Assembly: GCF_947488945.1 (NCBI RefSeq)
Contig: NZ_CANLBS010000010.1
Location: 186,001-250,000, forward strand
DNA from: an uncultured Streptomyces sp.
GTDB taxonomy: Bacteria; Actinomycetota; Actinomycetes; Streptomycetales; Streptomycetaceae
Direction: 5' to 3'
Length of the DNA stretch: 64,000 nucleotides
The notes under the pieces were generated by a model. The model saw only the letters and a list, made by a program, of their open reading frames with translations, ran no database searches and was not told where the DNA came from. A program made the translations under genes and the position numbers. This document shows, one piece after another, positions 34,651 through 43,080 of this stretch. Numbering within the stretch: the stretch's first letter is position 1; every line of letters begins with the position of its first letter.

Positions 34651-36069
34651 TCAGGCGTCGTCGGAGCCGGGGCCGTACCAGACGGTGGTGACGTTGCAGA
34701 ACTCGCGGATGCCGTGGCCGGCGAGCTCACGGCCGTAGCCGGAGCGCTTCACCCCGCCGAACGGCAGTGCCGGGTGGGAGGCGGTCATGCCGTTGAAGAA
34801 GACGCCGCCCGCCGCCAGTTCCGTCACGCAGCGGTCCATCTCCGCGTGGTCGCGGGTCCACACGTTGGAACTGAGGCCGAACGGCGAGTCGTTGGCGATC
34901 GACAGCGCCTCGTCGAGGTCGGCGACGCGGTAGAGGGTGGCGACCGGGCCGAAGGTCTCCTCGCGGTGGACGCGCATCTCGGAGGTGATGCCCGCGAGGA
35001 CCGTCGGGGCGTAGAACCAGCCGTTCTCCAGGCCGCCGCCGAGCCCTTCGGGGCGCCCGCCGCCGCAGAGCACCTCGGCTCCCCGGGCGCGAGCGTCGTC
35101 GACCAGTTCCTCCAGGTCGGTGCGGCCCTGTTCGCTGGCGAGCGGACCGATGTCGGTGCCCTCCTCCAGCGGGTCGCCGACCTTCAGCGCCCGCATCCCC
35201 TCGGTGAAGCGGGCGGCGAACTCGTCGTACACGTCGGTGTGGACGATGAAGCGCTTGGCAGCGATGCACGACTGGCCGTTGTTCTGCGTGCGGGCGGTGA
35301 CGGCGGTGCCGGCGGCCTTCGCCACGTCAGCGGAGGGGAGGACGACGTAGGGGTCGCTGCCGCCGAGTTCCAGGACGGTCTTCTTGATGGTGTCGCCGGC
35401 GGTCGAGGCGACGGAACGGCCGGCGGGTTCGCTGCCGGTGAGGGTGGCGGCGGCCACCCGGTCGTCGCGCAGGATCGCCTCGACGGCGGCGGAGCCGACC
35501 AGCAGGGTTTGGAAACAGCCCTCCGGGAATCCGGCCCGGCGGAAGAGGTCCTCCAGGTAGAGCGCGGTCCGGGGGACGTTGGAGGCGTGCTTGAGGAGGC
35601 CGACGTTGCCCGCCATGAGGGCGGGGGCGGCGAACCGCACCACCTGCCAGAGCGGGAAGTTCCACGGCATGACGGCGAGGACGACGCCGAGCGGCCGGTA
35701 GTGGACACGGGCGCGCACGGCGCCGGAGTCGCGCACGTCGTCGTCCGAGGGGTGCTCGTCGGCGAGCAGTCCCTCGGCCCGGTCGGCGTACCAGCGCATC
35801 GCCTTGGCGCACTTGGCCGCCTCGGCGCGGGCGGCGGCCAGGGGTTTACCCATCTCCAGGGTCATGGTGCGGGCGATGTCGTCCTGATCGGCGTCCAGGA
35901 GGTCGGCCGCGCGGTTCAGCAGCGCCGCCCGCTCGGCGAAGGGGGTGGTGCGGTGGCTGAGGGACGCGGCGTGCGCGGCGGCGAGCCGGCGTTCGGTCTC
36001 CTCCTCGCCGAGGGCGTCGAACGTCTCGAGCGTCTCGCCGTTCGCGGGGTTGACCGTCGCGATGGGCAT
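34651..36069 (-). CDS. NAD(P)-dependent succinate-semialdehyde-type aldehyde dehydrogenase
   Basis: A 472-residue aldehyde dehydrogenase of the GabD/succinate-semialdehyde branch. It has PWNFPLWQV (135-143), general base Glu234 in LELGGSDP and catalytic Cys268 in NNGQSCIAAKRF. The phrase NNGQSCIAAKRFIV and the ending SGYGRELAGHGIREFCN are typical of SSADH-like members. It oxidises a small aldehyde, most likely succinate semialdehyde from GABA, although no transaminase is nearby. ATG at 36069 has GGAGG upstream; the frame could extend to 36150 without family similarity. Confidence 0.85.
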   Translation of the reverse strand: MPIATVNPANGETLETFDALGEEETERRLAAAHAASLSHRTTPFAERAALLNRAADLLDADQDDIARTMTLEMGKPLAAARAEAAKCAKAMRWYADRAEGLLADEHPSDDDVRDSGAVRARVHYRPLGVVLAVMPWNFPLWQVVRFAAPALMAGNVGLLKHASNVPRTALYLEDLFRRAGFPEGCFQTLLVGSAAVEAILRDDRVAAATLTGSEPAGRSVASTAGDTIKKTVLELGGSDPYVVLPSADVAKAAGTAVTARTQNNGQSCIAAKRFIVHTDVYDEFAARFTEGMRALKVGDPLEEGTDIGPLASEQGRTDLEELVDDARARGAEVLCGGGRPEGLGGGLENGWFYAPTVLAGITSEMRVHREETFGPVATLYRVADLDEALSIANDSPFGLSSNVWTRDHAEMDRCVTELAAGGVFFNGMTASHPALPFGGVKRSGYGRELAGHGIREFCNVTTVWYGPGSDDA

Positions 36070-36152
36070 GACAGTGGCCTCCTTGCCTCGGTTCCTTCGA
36101 CCGTCCCGCGCCGCGGCCGGGTGTGCAACGCGGGGGCCGTACGTGCACACGT

Positions 36153-36207
36153 ACCCGGCCGGTGCGGATCATGCGTGCTCGCGCACGCCGATCCGTACCG
36201 GCCGGGT
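36153..36207. terminator. Two-tier hairpin downstream of the anti-sigma-type ATPase gene
   Basis: Arms 36153-36170 and 36190-36207 pair over 18 bp with a single non-Watson-Crick position. The 19-nt loop itself contains GCGTGC/GCACGC, which can form an inner 6-bp stem. It lies 15 nt past the stop at 36222 (minus strand) and about 80 nt before the dehydrogenase start. Confidence 0.7.
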
Positions 36208-36221
36208 GGGGCTCCGCCGGG

Positions 36222-36680
36222 TCAGGCCGCGACGACGAGCGGCTGCGTCCGGGCCTCGGAGGTGTCGCGCAGGGGGACGCGCGGCAGCAGGCCGGTCGGG
36301 CGCGGCGCCTCGGCGTAGCGGGTGAACCAGACGACCTTGCCGTCGTCGGTCCGGCAGGTGCCCCAGCTGTCGCTGAGCGCCATGACGCGGCTGAGGCCGC
36401 CCCCGGCCGCGAGCAGCCGGGGCATCCCGGTGCCGTTGTCGGCGACGGACACCGTCAGATGGCGTCCCGTCCAGCGGAGTTCGATCACGCACTCGTTGTC
36501 GTCGCCGACGTGACGGTGCACGTTGGTCAGGAGCTCGTCCATCGCCCGGCACACCGGTTCGACGTGCAGTTCGAGACTCCAGTGACGCAGGTGCGCGGCG
36601 ACGATCCGCCGCAGCTGGGAAACGCGATCCGCCGATACCTGCAGTTCGACCAGGTAGTGCCGGTCGAGTGGAACGGTCAT
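36222..36680 (-). CDS. ATP-binding protein, anti-sigma-factor-type HATPase
   Basis: A 152-residue single-domain histidine-kinase-like ATPase. The N box is DELLTNVHRHVGD, the G1 box VADNGTGMP, followed by GGGLSRVMALSDSWGTCRTDDGKVVWF. Streptomycetes carry dozens of such RsbW/SpoIIAB-like small proteins that bind or phosphorylate anti-sigma antagonists. No STAS-domain partner or sigma gene is adjacent here, so its target is unknown. The start has GAGG a few bases upstream. Confidence 0.8.
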   Translation of the reverse strand: MTVPLDRHYLVELQVSADRVSQLRRIVAAHLRHWSLELHVEPVCRAMDELLTNVHRHVGDDNECVIELRWTGRHLTVSVADNGTGMPRLLAAGGGLSRVMALSDSWGTCRTDDGKVVWFTRYAEAPRPTGLLPRVPLRDTSEARTQPLVVAA

Positions 36681-36848
36681 CGTTGAGGCTCCTCACCGCG
36701 AGGCCCACTGCTTCCACCCCGTTGTGCCCCTTGCCCCCCGAACACGAAGCGTGAGCTGTAGTCACTTCTGGGTCACTCATCAGGGTGGGCCCGCTGCGCC
36801 GGATGCGCAACATGTCGCCCGTTCGCGCAGGTCGCGGCGGGCGGGCGG

Positions 36849-38945
36849 TCACGGGAGGTACGGGAGGATCTTGTCGGGGGTGAGGGGCAGCTCGCGCAAC
36901 CGGGCGCCGGTGGCATGGCGGACGGCGTTGCCGAGGGCGGCGGCGGTGCCGACGATGCCGATCTCGCCGATGCCCTTGCTGCCCATGGGGTTGAGGTGGG
37001 GGTCCTCCTCGTCGATCCAGTGCGCCTCGATCACCGGCACGTCGGCGTGCGCCGGTACGTGGTACGAGGCGAGGTCGCTCGCGGTGAAGTCGCCGAAGAC
37101 CGGGTCGAGGGGGCTGCCCTCGGTCAGGGCCATCCCGATGCCCATGACCATGCCTCCGACGAACTGGGAGCGGGCGGTACGGGCGTTGAGGATGCGGCCG
37201 GCGGCGTAGACGCCGAGCAGCCTGCGGACCCGGACCTCGCCGGTGGTCGCGTCGACGGCGGTCTCGGCGAAGTGCGCGCCGAACGCGTGGCGGGCGTACG
37301 GGGATTCCTCGCCGGCCGCCTCGGTGGTGTCGGCGGTCGCGGTGAGGCCCTCGGCGGGCAGCGGGCCGGTGTGGGCGGCGAGCCGGGCGACGAGCGCGGT
37401 GGCGGCCTCGTGCACGGCCCAGCCCCAGGAGGCGGTGCCGGAGGAGCCGCCGGCCAGCGGCGCGGTCGGCAGGTCGGTGTGGCCGAGGTCGAGGGAGACC
37501 CGGTCGGCGGGGACGGCGAGCGCGGCGGCGGCGATCTGGGCGAGGACGGTGCGGGCGCCGGTGCCGATGTCGGTGGCGTTGACGGCGACGTGGAAGGTGC
37601 CGTCGGGGTCGGCGCGGACGGCGGCGGAGGAGCCGGAGACCAGGACGGGGTAGGTGGCGGCGGCCACGCCGGTGCCGAGCAGCCAGCGGCCCTCCCGCCG
37701 TACGGCGGGCCGGGGGTCGCGGGCGGCCCAGCCGAAGCGTTCGGCGCCTTCGCGCAGGCAGGCGACGAGGTTGCGGCTGCTGAAGGGGCGGCCGGAGTCG
37801 GGCTCGGTGGCGGGCTCGTTGCGCACCCGCAGTTCCACCGGGTCGATGCCGAGGGCGCAGGCCAGTTCGTCCATGGCGGACTCCAGCGCGTACATCCCGC
37901 TCGCCTCCCCCGGGGCGCGCATCCAGGACGGGCTCGGCACGTCGAGGGCGGTCACCCGGTGGGTGGTGGTGCTGTTCGGCGAGGTGTACATGGTGCGGGC
38001 CGGGACGGCGGCCTGTTCCACGAACTCCTTGACGGTGGAGGTGTGGGTGACGACCTCGTGGGCGAGGGCGGTGAGGACGCCGTCATCGTCGGCGCCGAGC
38101 CTGACCCGCTGGACGGTCGGTGCGCGGTGGCCGACGACCGCGGCGAGCTGACGGCGGGGCAGGGCGAGCTTGACGGGGCGGCCGGTGTGCAGTGCCGCCA
38201 TCGCGGCGAGCACCGCCTGGGGGCGCGGGGTGCCCTTCGACCCGAAGCCGCCGCCGACGTGCTCGGAGATCACCGTGACACGGTCGGCTTCGACGGCGAA
38301 GAGGTCGGCGAGGGCGTCCCGGACGGCGACGGTCCCCTGGCTGGAGTCGTGGACGGTGAGGTGTCCGTCGGTCCACCACGCGGTCGCGGCGTGCGGCTCC
38401 ATCGGGTGGTTGTGCAGCGACTCCATGCGGTAAGTGGCGTCGATCTGGACGTGTGCGGCGGCGTAGGCGCGGTCGAAGTCGCCGCGCACCCGCTCGCCCG
38501 GATGGCCGCCGTTGGCCTCTTCGGGGGTGTAGAGGCCGGGGTGGTCGTCGGTGAGCCGGACGTCGTGCGGCTCGGTCTCGTACTCGACGTGCACGGCGGC
38601 GGCGCCGGCGCGGGCTGCCTCGGGGGTGTCGGCCACCACCAGGGCGACGAACCAGCCGCGGTGCGGCACCCGGTCGTTCTGGAGGACGGCGAGAATCGGG
38701 TCGTCGGGCTCGCCCAGCCGGGGCGCGTTGTCGGGGGTGAGGACGGTGTGCACGCCGGGCAGCGCGAGGGCGTCGGCGGTGCGGACGGCGGTGAGCCGCC
38801 CGCGTGCGACACCGGCCGGGACGGGGTGGGCGTAGAGGCAGCCGGGCGGGGTGTGTTCGGCCGCGTACCGTGCCGTGCCGGTGACCTTGTCCCGGGCGTC
38901 GCGGCGGACGTCCGGGGCACCGAGCGGCTGGGGGGCGTTGCTCAT
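36849..38945 (-). CDS. Molybdenum hydroxylase large subunit (PaoC/YagR-like, molybdopterin-binding)
   Basis: About 698 residues of the xanthine dehydrogenase-family catalytic subunit. It begins with the fused-ring substrate domain (RRDARDKVTGTARYAAE), contains GGGFGSKG, and ends with the active-site segment GSKGIGEIGIVG, whose Glu661 is the expected catalytic base. It would oxidise an aldehyde or N-heterocycle with electrons passed to the FeS and FAD subunits encoded just upstream. ATG at 38945 was chosen for GAGGAC upstream; ATG at 38987, which overlaps the previous stop as ATGA, is equally possible and adds 14 residues. Confidence 0.85.
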   Translation of the reverse strand: MSNAPQPLGAPDVRRDARDKVTGTARYAAEHTPPGCLYAHPVPAGVARGRLTAVRTADALALPGVHTVLTPDNAPRLGEPDDPILAVLQNDRVPHRGWFVALVVADTPEAARAGAAAVHVEYETEPHDVRLTDDHPGLYTPEEANGGHPGERVRGDFDRAYAAAHVQIDATYRMESLHNHPMEPHAATAWWTDGHLTVHDSSQGTVAVRDALADLFAVEADRVTVISEHVGGGFGSKGTPRPQAVLAAMAALHTGRPVKLALPRRQLAAVVGHRAPTVQRVRLGADDDGVLTALAHEVVTHTSTVKEFVEQAAVPARTMYTSPNSTTTHRVTALDVPSPSWMRAPGEASGMYALESAMDELACALGIDPVELRVRNEPATEPDSGRPFSSRNLVACLREGAERFGWAARDPRPAVRREGRWLLGTGVAAATYPVLVSGSSAAVRADPDGTFHVAVNATDIGTGARTVLAQIAAAALAVPADRVSLDLGHTDLPTAPLAGGSSGTASWGWAVHEAATALVARLAAHTGPLPAEGLTATADTTEAAGEESPYARHAFGAHFAETAVDATTGEVRVRRLLGVYAAGRILNARTARSQFVGGMVMGIGMALTEGSPLDPVFGDFTASDLASYHVPAHADVPVIEAHWIDEEDPHLNPMGSKGIGEIGIVGTAAALGNAVRHATGARLRELPLTPDKILPYLP

Positions 38946-38983
38946 GACGGGTCCTCGTTCGGTGGGGCCGGGGGCGGGGTTGC

Positions 38984-39982
38984 TCATGCGGGAGCGGCGG
39001 CGCGCTCGGCGAGTTCGGTGAGCGCGTCGACGGCGAGCCTGCGGGCGAGGTCCACCTTGAATCCGTTGTCGCGCAGCGGCCGGGCGGCGGCGAGTTCGGC
39101 GTCGGCGGCGCGGACGAACGTCTCGGGGGTGGCGGGCGCGCCGCGCAGCACGGCCTCGGCGGCGGTGGCGCGCCAGGGCCGGTGGGCGAGTCCGCCGAAG
39201 GCCAGCGCGGCGTACTCCACGCGTCCGTCGCGCACCTCGGCGACGGCGGCGACGGAGGCCAGCGCGAAGGCGTACGAGGCGCGGTCGCGGGCCTTGCGGT
39301 ACAGGGAGCGGGCGCCGGGCCGGGCCGGCGGGAGGGTGACCTGGACGACGAGTTCGCCGGGGCGTACCACGGTGTCCTGGTCGGGGTTCTCGCCGGGCAG
39401 CCGGTGGAACCCGGTGAGCGGCACGGTGCGTTCGCCCTCCGGGCCGTGCAGGAGGACGGTGGCGTCGAGCGCGGCGAGGGCGACCGCCATGTCGGAGGGG
39501 TGCGTGGCGACGCAGTTCTCGGAGTGGCCGAGGACGGCGAGGTCGCGGTGGGCGCCCTCGACGGCGGGGCAGCCGGTGCCCGGTTCGCGCTTGTTGCAGG
39601 GCTTGGTGACGTCCTGGAAGTAGCCGCAGCGGGTGCGCTGGAGGAGGTTGCCGCCGGTGGTGGCGGTGTTGCGGAGCTGGCCGGAGGCGCCGGCGAGCAG
39701 GGCCTGGGAGAGCACCGGGTAGTCGGCGCGCACGGCGGGGTGGGCGGCGAGGTCGCTGTTGCGGACGGAGGCGCCGACGACGAGGGAGCCGTCGTCGGCG
39801 CGGGTGACGGTGTCCAGGGGCAGCCGGGACACGTCGACGAGGAGCGCGGGCCTCTCCACGCCGAGCTTCATCAGGTCCACGAGGTTGGTGCCGCCGCCGA
39901 GGTAGTACGCGCCGGGGTGGCTCGCGCGGGCGCGGACGGCTTCGGTGACGGAGGACGGCCGCAGGTAACCGAAGGGTTTCAC
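38984..39982 (-). CDS. Molybdenum hydroxylase FAD subunit with four-cysteine insertion (PaoB/YagS-like)
   Basis: A 332-residue FAD-binding subunit: flavin motif YYLGGGTNLVDLMKLG (26-41) and GGNLLQRTRCGYF. After this comes an insertion rich in cysteine, with Cys119, Cys129, Cys138 and Cys157 (TRC, KPCNKREPGTGC, ENC). This matches the extra [4Fe-4S] site described for E. coli PaoB and absent from ordinary CoxM/XdhB subunits. The GTG start at 39982 overlaps the FeS-subunit stop as GTGA, so the genes are translationally coupled. It should relay electrons between the 2Fe-2S clusters and FAD. Confidence 0.85.
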   Translation of the reverse strand: MKPFGYLRPSSVTEAVRARASHPGAYYLGGGTNLVDLMKLGVERPALLVDVSRLPLDTVTRADDGSLVVGASVRNSDLAAHPAVRADYPVLSQALLAGASGQLRNTATTGGNLLQRTRCGYFQDVTKPCNKREPGTGCPAVEGAHRDLAVLGHSENCVATHPSDMAVALAALDATVLLHGPEGERTVPLTGFHRLPGENPDQDTVVRPGELVVQVTLPPARPGARSLYRKARDRASYAFALASVAAVAEVRDGRVEYAALAFGGLAHRPWRATAAEAVLRGAPATPETFVRAADAELAAARPLRDNGFKVDLARRLAVDALTELAERAAAPA

Positions 39983-40545
39983 GGGGTCACGTCCTCGATC
40001 GCTTCGACGATGTGCGGGTACGCCCCGCACCGGCAGAGGTTGCCGCTCATCCGCTCCCGGATCTCTCCGGCGTCGAGCACCACCGGGGCCCCGGCGGGCG
40101 TGGCGGGCGGGGTCACGTGCGAGGGGTGGCCGTCGGCGGCCTCCGCCAGCACGCCGAGGGCCGAGCAGAGCTGGCCGGGGGTGCAGTAGCCGCACTGGAG
40201 GGCGTCCCGGTCGAGGAAAGCCTGCTGCAGGGGGTGCAGCCGGCCGCCCTCGGCGAGTCCTTCGACCGTGGTGACGCGGCATCCGTCCTGGGCGACGGCG
40301 AGCAGCAGGCAGCTGTTGGCGCGGCGGCCGTCGACGAGGACGGTGCAGGCGCCGCACTGACCGTGGTCGCAGCCCTTCTTGGCGCCGGTCAGGCCCAGGT
40401 GGTCGCGCAGGGTGTCCAGCAGGGTGGTGCGGTGGTCGAGCGTCACGGTGGTGGCTTCGCCGTTGACGTGGAGCGTGACGGAGGACCGGTCGGGGAGGCC
40501 GAGGGCCTCCGCGTCGGGGTCCTCGGCGGGCGGCTGGGGGTCCAT
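39979..40545 (-). CDS. Molybdenum hydroxylase 2Fe-2S subunit (PaoA/YagT-like)
   Basis: A 188-residue iron-sulfur subunit, first gene of the operon. The plant-type cluster cysteines are Cys59, 64, 67 and 79 (KGCDHGQCGACTV...NSC). The second cluster is held by Cys118, 121, 171 and 173 (QCGYCTPG and LCRCG). Unlike E. coli PaoA there is no twin-arginine leader, so this complex should stay in the cytosol. The order FeS-FAD-Mo is the standard one. No cofactor-sulfuration chaperone (XdhC/PaoD) is visible next to it. Confidence 0.9.
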   Translation of the reverse strand: MDPQPPAEDPDAEALGLPDRSSVTLHVNGEATTVTLDHRTTLLDTLRDHLGLTGAKKGCDHGQCGACTVLVDGRRANSCLLLAVAQDGCRVTTVEGLAEGGRLHPLQQAFLDRDALQCGYCTPGQLCSALGVLAEAADGHPSHVTPPATPAGAPVVLDAGEIRERMSGNLCRCGAYPHIVEAIEDVTP

Positions 40546-40688
40546 GCGCGGGCGCCTTTCCGTTCCGGGGTCGGGGGCGGGGCCGCCGGACGTGCCGGGG
40601 CCCCGCGTCGGTCGTGCCCTTGATCACTACACCTCGAACCCCCGCTCCGCACGGTTTTCGCGCGGGGCGGCGGCGGGCGGGGCCGGTC

Positions 40689-41087
40689 TCAGTGGCTGCG
40701 CAGTTCCAGGCGGATCTCCTGCTCCTGGTCGCCCGCCGCCTTGCCGACGACGTTCACCGAGAAGGCGTCGGCCAGCCGGGTGCGCAGCCGGTCGACGGCC
40801 CAGTAGCCGCCCTGCGCGTCGACGGTGACGGGGGCGGTGAGCGTGGCCGGCCCGGCGGTCCCCTTGTCCTCGGTGACGTCGACGTTGGCCGTCCAGACGG
40901 TGGGGCGGGGCCCGTTGCCGTCGGCGGGGACGTCCTCGGCGGAGCGGTCGGAGACGAAGAGGCTGCTCAGCACGTCGAAGACGGCCCGCGCGTCGGCGGG
41001 GCCGCAGTCGCTCAGCGAGACCACGATGTCGCCCCGCTCCTGGTGGGCGGCCGGCTCGTGGGCGTGGGACTGGTCCGAGCTGTTCAC
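40689..41087 (-). CDS. Hypothetical protein, 132 residues
   Basis: I do not recognise a family. The N-terminus is His/Ser-rich (SSDQSHAHEPAAHQERG) and the rest looks like a small alpha-beta domain of about 110 residues with strands DIVVSLSDC, TVWTANVDV and APVTVDA and a helix RLRTRLADAFS. GTG at 41087 is chosen because GAAGGA precedes it by 7 nt; an ATG at 41102 is alternative. No signal or membrane segment. Probably an independent streptomycete-specific gene. Confidence 0.55.
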   Translation of the reverse strand: MNSSDQSHAHEPAAHQERGDIVVSLSDCGPADARAVFDVLSSLFVSDRSAEDVPADGNGPRPTVWTANVDVTEDKGTAGPATLTAPVTVDAQGGYWAVDRLRTRLADAFSVNVVGKAAGDQEQEIRLELRSH

Positions 41088-41521
41088 GGTGGTTCCTTCC
41101 ATCGGAGCGGGTGCTCCGCGACGGGTGTTGTTCTTCAGGCTCGCGCGGCGCGCCGTCGGCGGCGACACGGGGAGGGTCAGTCGGCCGAGTACCCGGTCAG
41201 GGCGTCCGCAGCGGCGTCAGCGGCTCTTTCTCCGTCCGCGCTGCGAACGGCGCCCGGTGGCCGGGACGGAGGCCGACGGGCCCCGGTGACCGGGAAAGGG
41301 TCCCGGAGTGCGGCGTCGTACCCCCGGAAGTGGGTAGCGGCGTGGCTGACGCTCCCGCCGTCGAGGAGGACGCGGCCTCCCGGTCCACGCGGTTCGGCGG
41401 TGGCCGCGCCCCTGACGGGTCGCCGGGGATGCGTCCGCCCGGTCGCCACGTAGCCGATTTTCGCCATACAAAACGCCTTTCCGCTCATATGACTACAAAA
41501 CATGAATTGCGATCAGCAGCT
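41088..41521. other. Long intergenic region without a convincing gene
   Basis: About 430 nt between the hypothetical gene (minus) and the DUF6479 gene (plus). One minus-strand frame (41177-41503, ending LTGYSAD) is open, but it has no ribosome site and its composition is arginine/proline-rich. The right third (about 41455-41515) is distinctly AT-rich and probably holds promoters. Confidence 0.4.
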
Positions 41522-41546
41522 GTCTGCGGGCGCTCGACCGGGGTAT
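41522..41546 (+). promoter_or_regulatory. Sigma-B-type promoter candidate for the DUF6479 gene
   Basis: GTCT (41522-41525), a 15-nt spacer and GGGTAT (41541-41546) fit the streptomycete sigma-B consensus GNNT-N14-16-GGGTAY. Transcription would begin about 3 nt before the ATG at 41556, giving an almost leaderless mRNA, which agrees with the lack of a ribosome site. Confidence 0.45.
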
Positions 41547-41555
41547 GCGGCTTGC

Positions 41556-41888
41556 ATGGATGTTACGAACGGAGCCCAGGTACTTTCCGCCGCGACGCTC
41601 GCTGATGGGCCGGGCGCTGTCGGGGTGGTCATGGCGGTCGCGGGGGTGGCGGTGGTCGCCCTGCTGATCGGCGCGTTCTGGCTGGGTATGCGCCGCAAGG
41701 ACAAGGAACTCCCACCGCCGCGCCCGGACGAGCAGCCGGTCCCCCCGGCCCACCGGACCCACGTCCAGCAGCACGACGTGCACGGCTCGGACGAGTTCCC
41801 GGACGACCGCAAGGGGCTCTCCCCCTACGAACTCGGCGACCGGGGCAACGAGAAGCTTCCGCCGGAGTCGGACCGCCCGCGTGACTGA
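41556..41888 (+). CDS. DUF6479 family single-pass membrane protein
   Basis: A 110-residue protein with a short outside N-terminus, one membrane helix (about 24-43, GVVMAVAGVAVVALLIGAFW) and a basic stop (MRRKDK), then a proline/acid-rich cytosolic tail ending near LSPYELGDRGNEKLPP. This layout is DUF6479, common in streptomycetes and of unknown function. ATG at 41556 is preferred over 41502 because the added residues are not family-like and a sigma-B-type promoter sits directly upstream. Confidence 0.7.
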   Translation: MDVTNGAQVLSAATLADGPGAVGVVMAVAGVAVVALLIGAFWLGMRRKDKELPPPRPDEQPVPPAHRTHVQQHDVHGSDEFPDDRKGLSPYELGDRGNEKLPPESDRPRD

Positions 41889-42160
41889 ACCGAGACCCTG
41901 CCCGTCGTCCGCCACGGACGACGGTGGAACGACCTGTCCGCGCCGCAGCCCAGCAGCCCTGGGCGGCGGCGCGGTCCGTCGTGGCGGGGGCGGCGCGGGG
42001 TGGCGGCGGGGCGGTGCTTCCTCGACGTCACCCACGCGCCGCCGCCCGGTGCCGGATGACCGGCGGCCGCGTGTTGCGGGACCCGCCGGGGGGGCCGAGT
42101 CTGGTCGTGGCCCGCGCGCAGCCGCCGGCGGGCCCCGGAACCGATGAGGGCGTGGGCACG
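41889..42160. other. 272-nt intergenic region before the VOC protein gene
   Basis: Highly GC-rich with no clear gene. The plus-strand frame of the downstream gene is open through it, but codon content (poly-Arg/Pro/Gly) and the lack of similarity argue against coding. No promoter stands out. Confidence 0.35.
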
Positions 42161-42985
42161 ATGACCGGAAGCGACTCCCGAAGCACCAGGGCCGCCGCGC
42201 CCCTCACGGGTGCGGCGGCGCCGTGCTGGGTGAACCTGGTGGCCCGCGACCTGGAGGCGTCGCAGCGCTTCTACGGCGAGGTGCTGGGGTGGACCTTCCG
42301 CCCGGGGAAGCTGGGCCGGGAGTTCTCCGTCGCACGGCGCGGCGAGGTGCCGGTGGCGGGGATCGGCGCCGTCTCGTCCGCGTACCAGGTGGCGGTGAAC
42401 TGGATGCCGTACTTCGCGGTGGAGAACGCGGACGTGGCGGCCGGCCGGGTCCGCGAGCGCAGCGGCACGGTGGCGGTCGGGCCCCTCGCGCTCGGTAGGG
42501 GGCGCGGGGTGCTGGCGGCGGACCGGGACGGGGCGTCGTTCGGCCTGTGGGAGCGCGTCGAACCGGCGACCACTCCCCCGGCGTCCGACGACCGCGCGCA
42601 CGCCTGGCTGCGGCTGCGGACGCGGGACGCGTTCGACGCGGCCATCTTCTACGGCGAGGTGCTGGACTGGGCGAGCGGGCGCCCCGGTTGCTGCGAGGTC
42701 GCCTACGAGCGGGACGAGGTCATCGTGCGGTGCGGCGGCCGTCCGCTGGCCCGGATCAGCTCCGGGGCCGTGGAGGCCGCGGCCGACCCGGTGGCGCGCC
42801 CGCACTGGCAGGTGCAGTTCCCGGTGGACGACGTGGACGGCACGGTGGAGGCGGTGCGCCGGGCGGGCGGCACGTTCGCCGCCCTGGACGAGGTGCTCGG
42901 CGGCCGGGAGGCGGTGGTGCGGGATCCGGACGGCGCGCTGTTCACCGTCACCGACGTCCGCACCCCCGAGGGCTCCGGCGACTGA
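42161..42985 (+). CDS. VOC (glyoxalase/bleomycin-resistance) superfamily protein, two tandem modules
   Basis: A 274-residue protein made of two VOC units: CWVNLVARDLEASQRFYGEVLGW (about 22-44) and AWLRLRTRDAFDAAIFYGEVLDW in the second half, the latter ending DPDGALFTVTD. Repeated betaalphabetabetabeta units like these build metal-dependent lyases, dioxygenases or sequestering proteins. Without clear His/Glu ligands in all four positions I leave the activity open. ATG at 42161; an in-frame GTG nine bases upstream is too close to the GAGGG site. Confidence 0.8.
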   Translation: MTGSDSRSTRAAAPLTGAAAPCWVNLVARDLEASQRFYGEVLGWTFRPGKLGREFSVARRGEVPVAGIGAVSSAYQVAVNWMPYFAVENADVAAGRVRERSGTVAVGPLALGRGRGVLAADRDGASFGLWERVEPATTPPASDDRAHAWLRLRTRDAFDAAIFYGEVLDWASGRPGCCEVAYERDEVIVRCGGRPLARISSGAVEAAADPVARPHWQVQFPVDDVDGTVEAVRRAGGTFAALDEVLGGREAVVRDPDGALFTVTDVRTPEGSGD

Positions 42986-43027
42986 CGGAGACGGACTGCG
43001 CGGGCCGGGGAGCAGTGCCGGACCGGC

Positions 43028-43068
43028 GGCCGGGGGGCCGGGAGCGGTCTGCTCCCGGCCCCCCGGCC
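43028..43068. terminator. 18-bp perfect hairpin between VOC and DUF6328 genes
   Basis: Arms 43028-43045 and 43051-43068 pair perfectly over 18 bp (mostly G-C) with a 5-nt loop GGTCT. It lies 42 nt after the VOC stop and 12 nt after the opposing stop and should end both transcripts. Confidence 0.85.
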
Positions 43069-43080
43069 GTTGTGCGGGTG

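Noticed and set aside
41177..41503. Possible 108-residue gene on the minus strand
   Set aside because: No ribosome site, no recognisable domain, and arginine/proline-rich composition. Left as intergenic.
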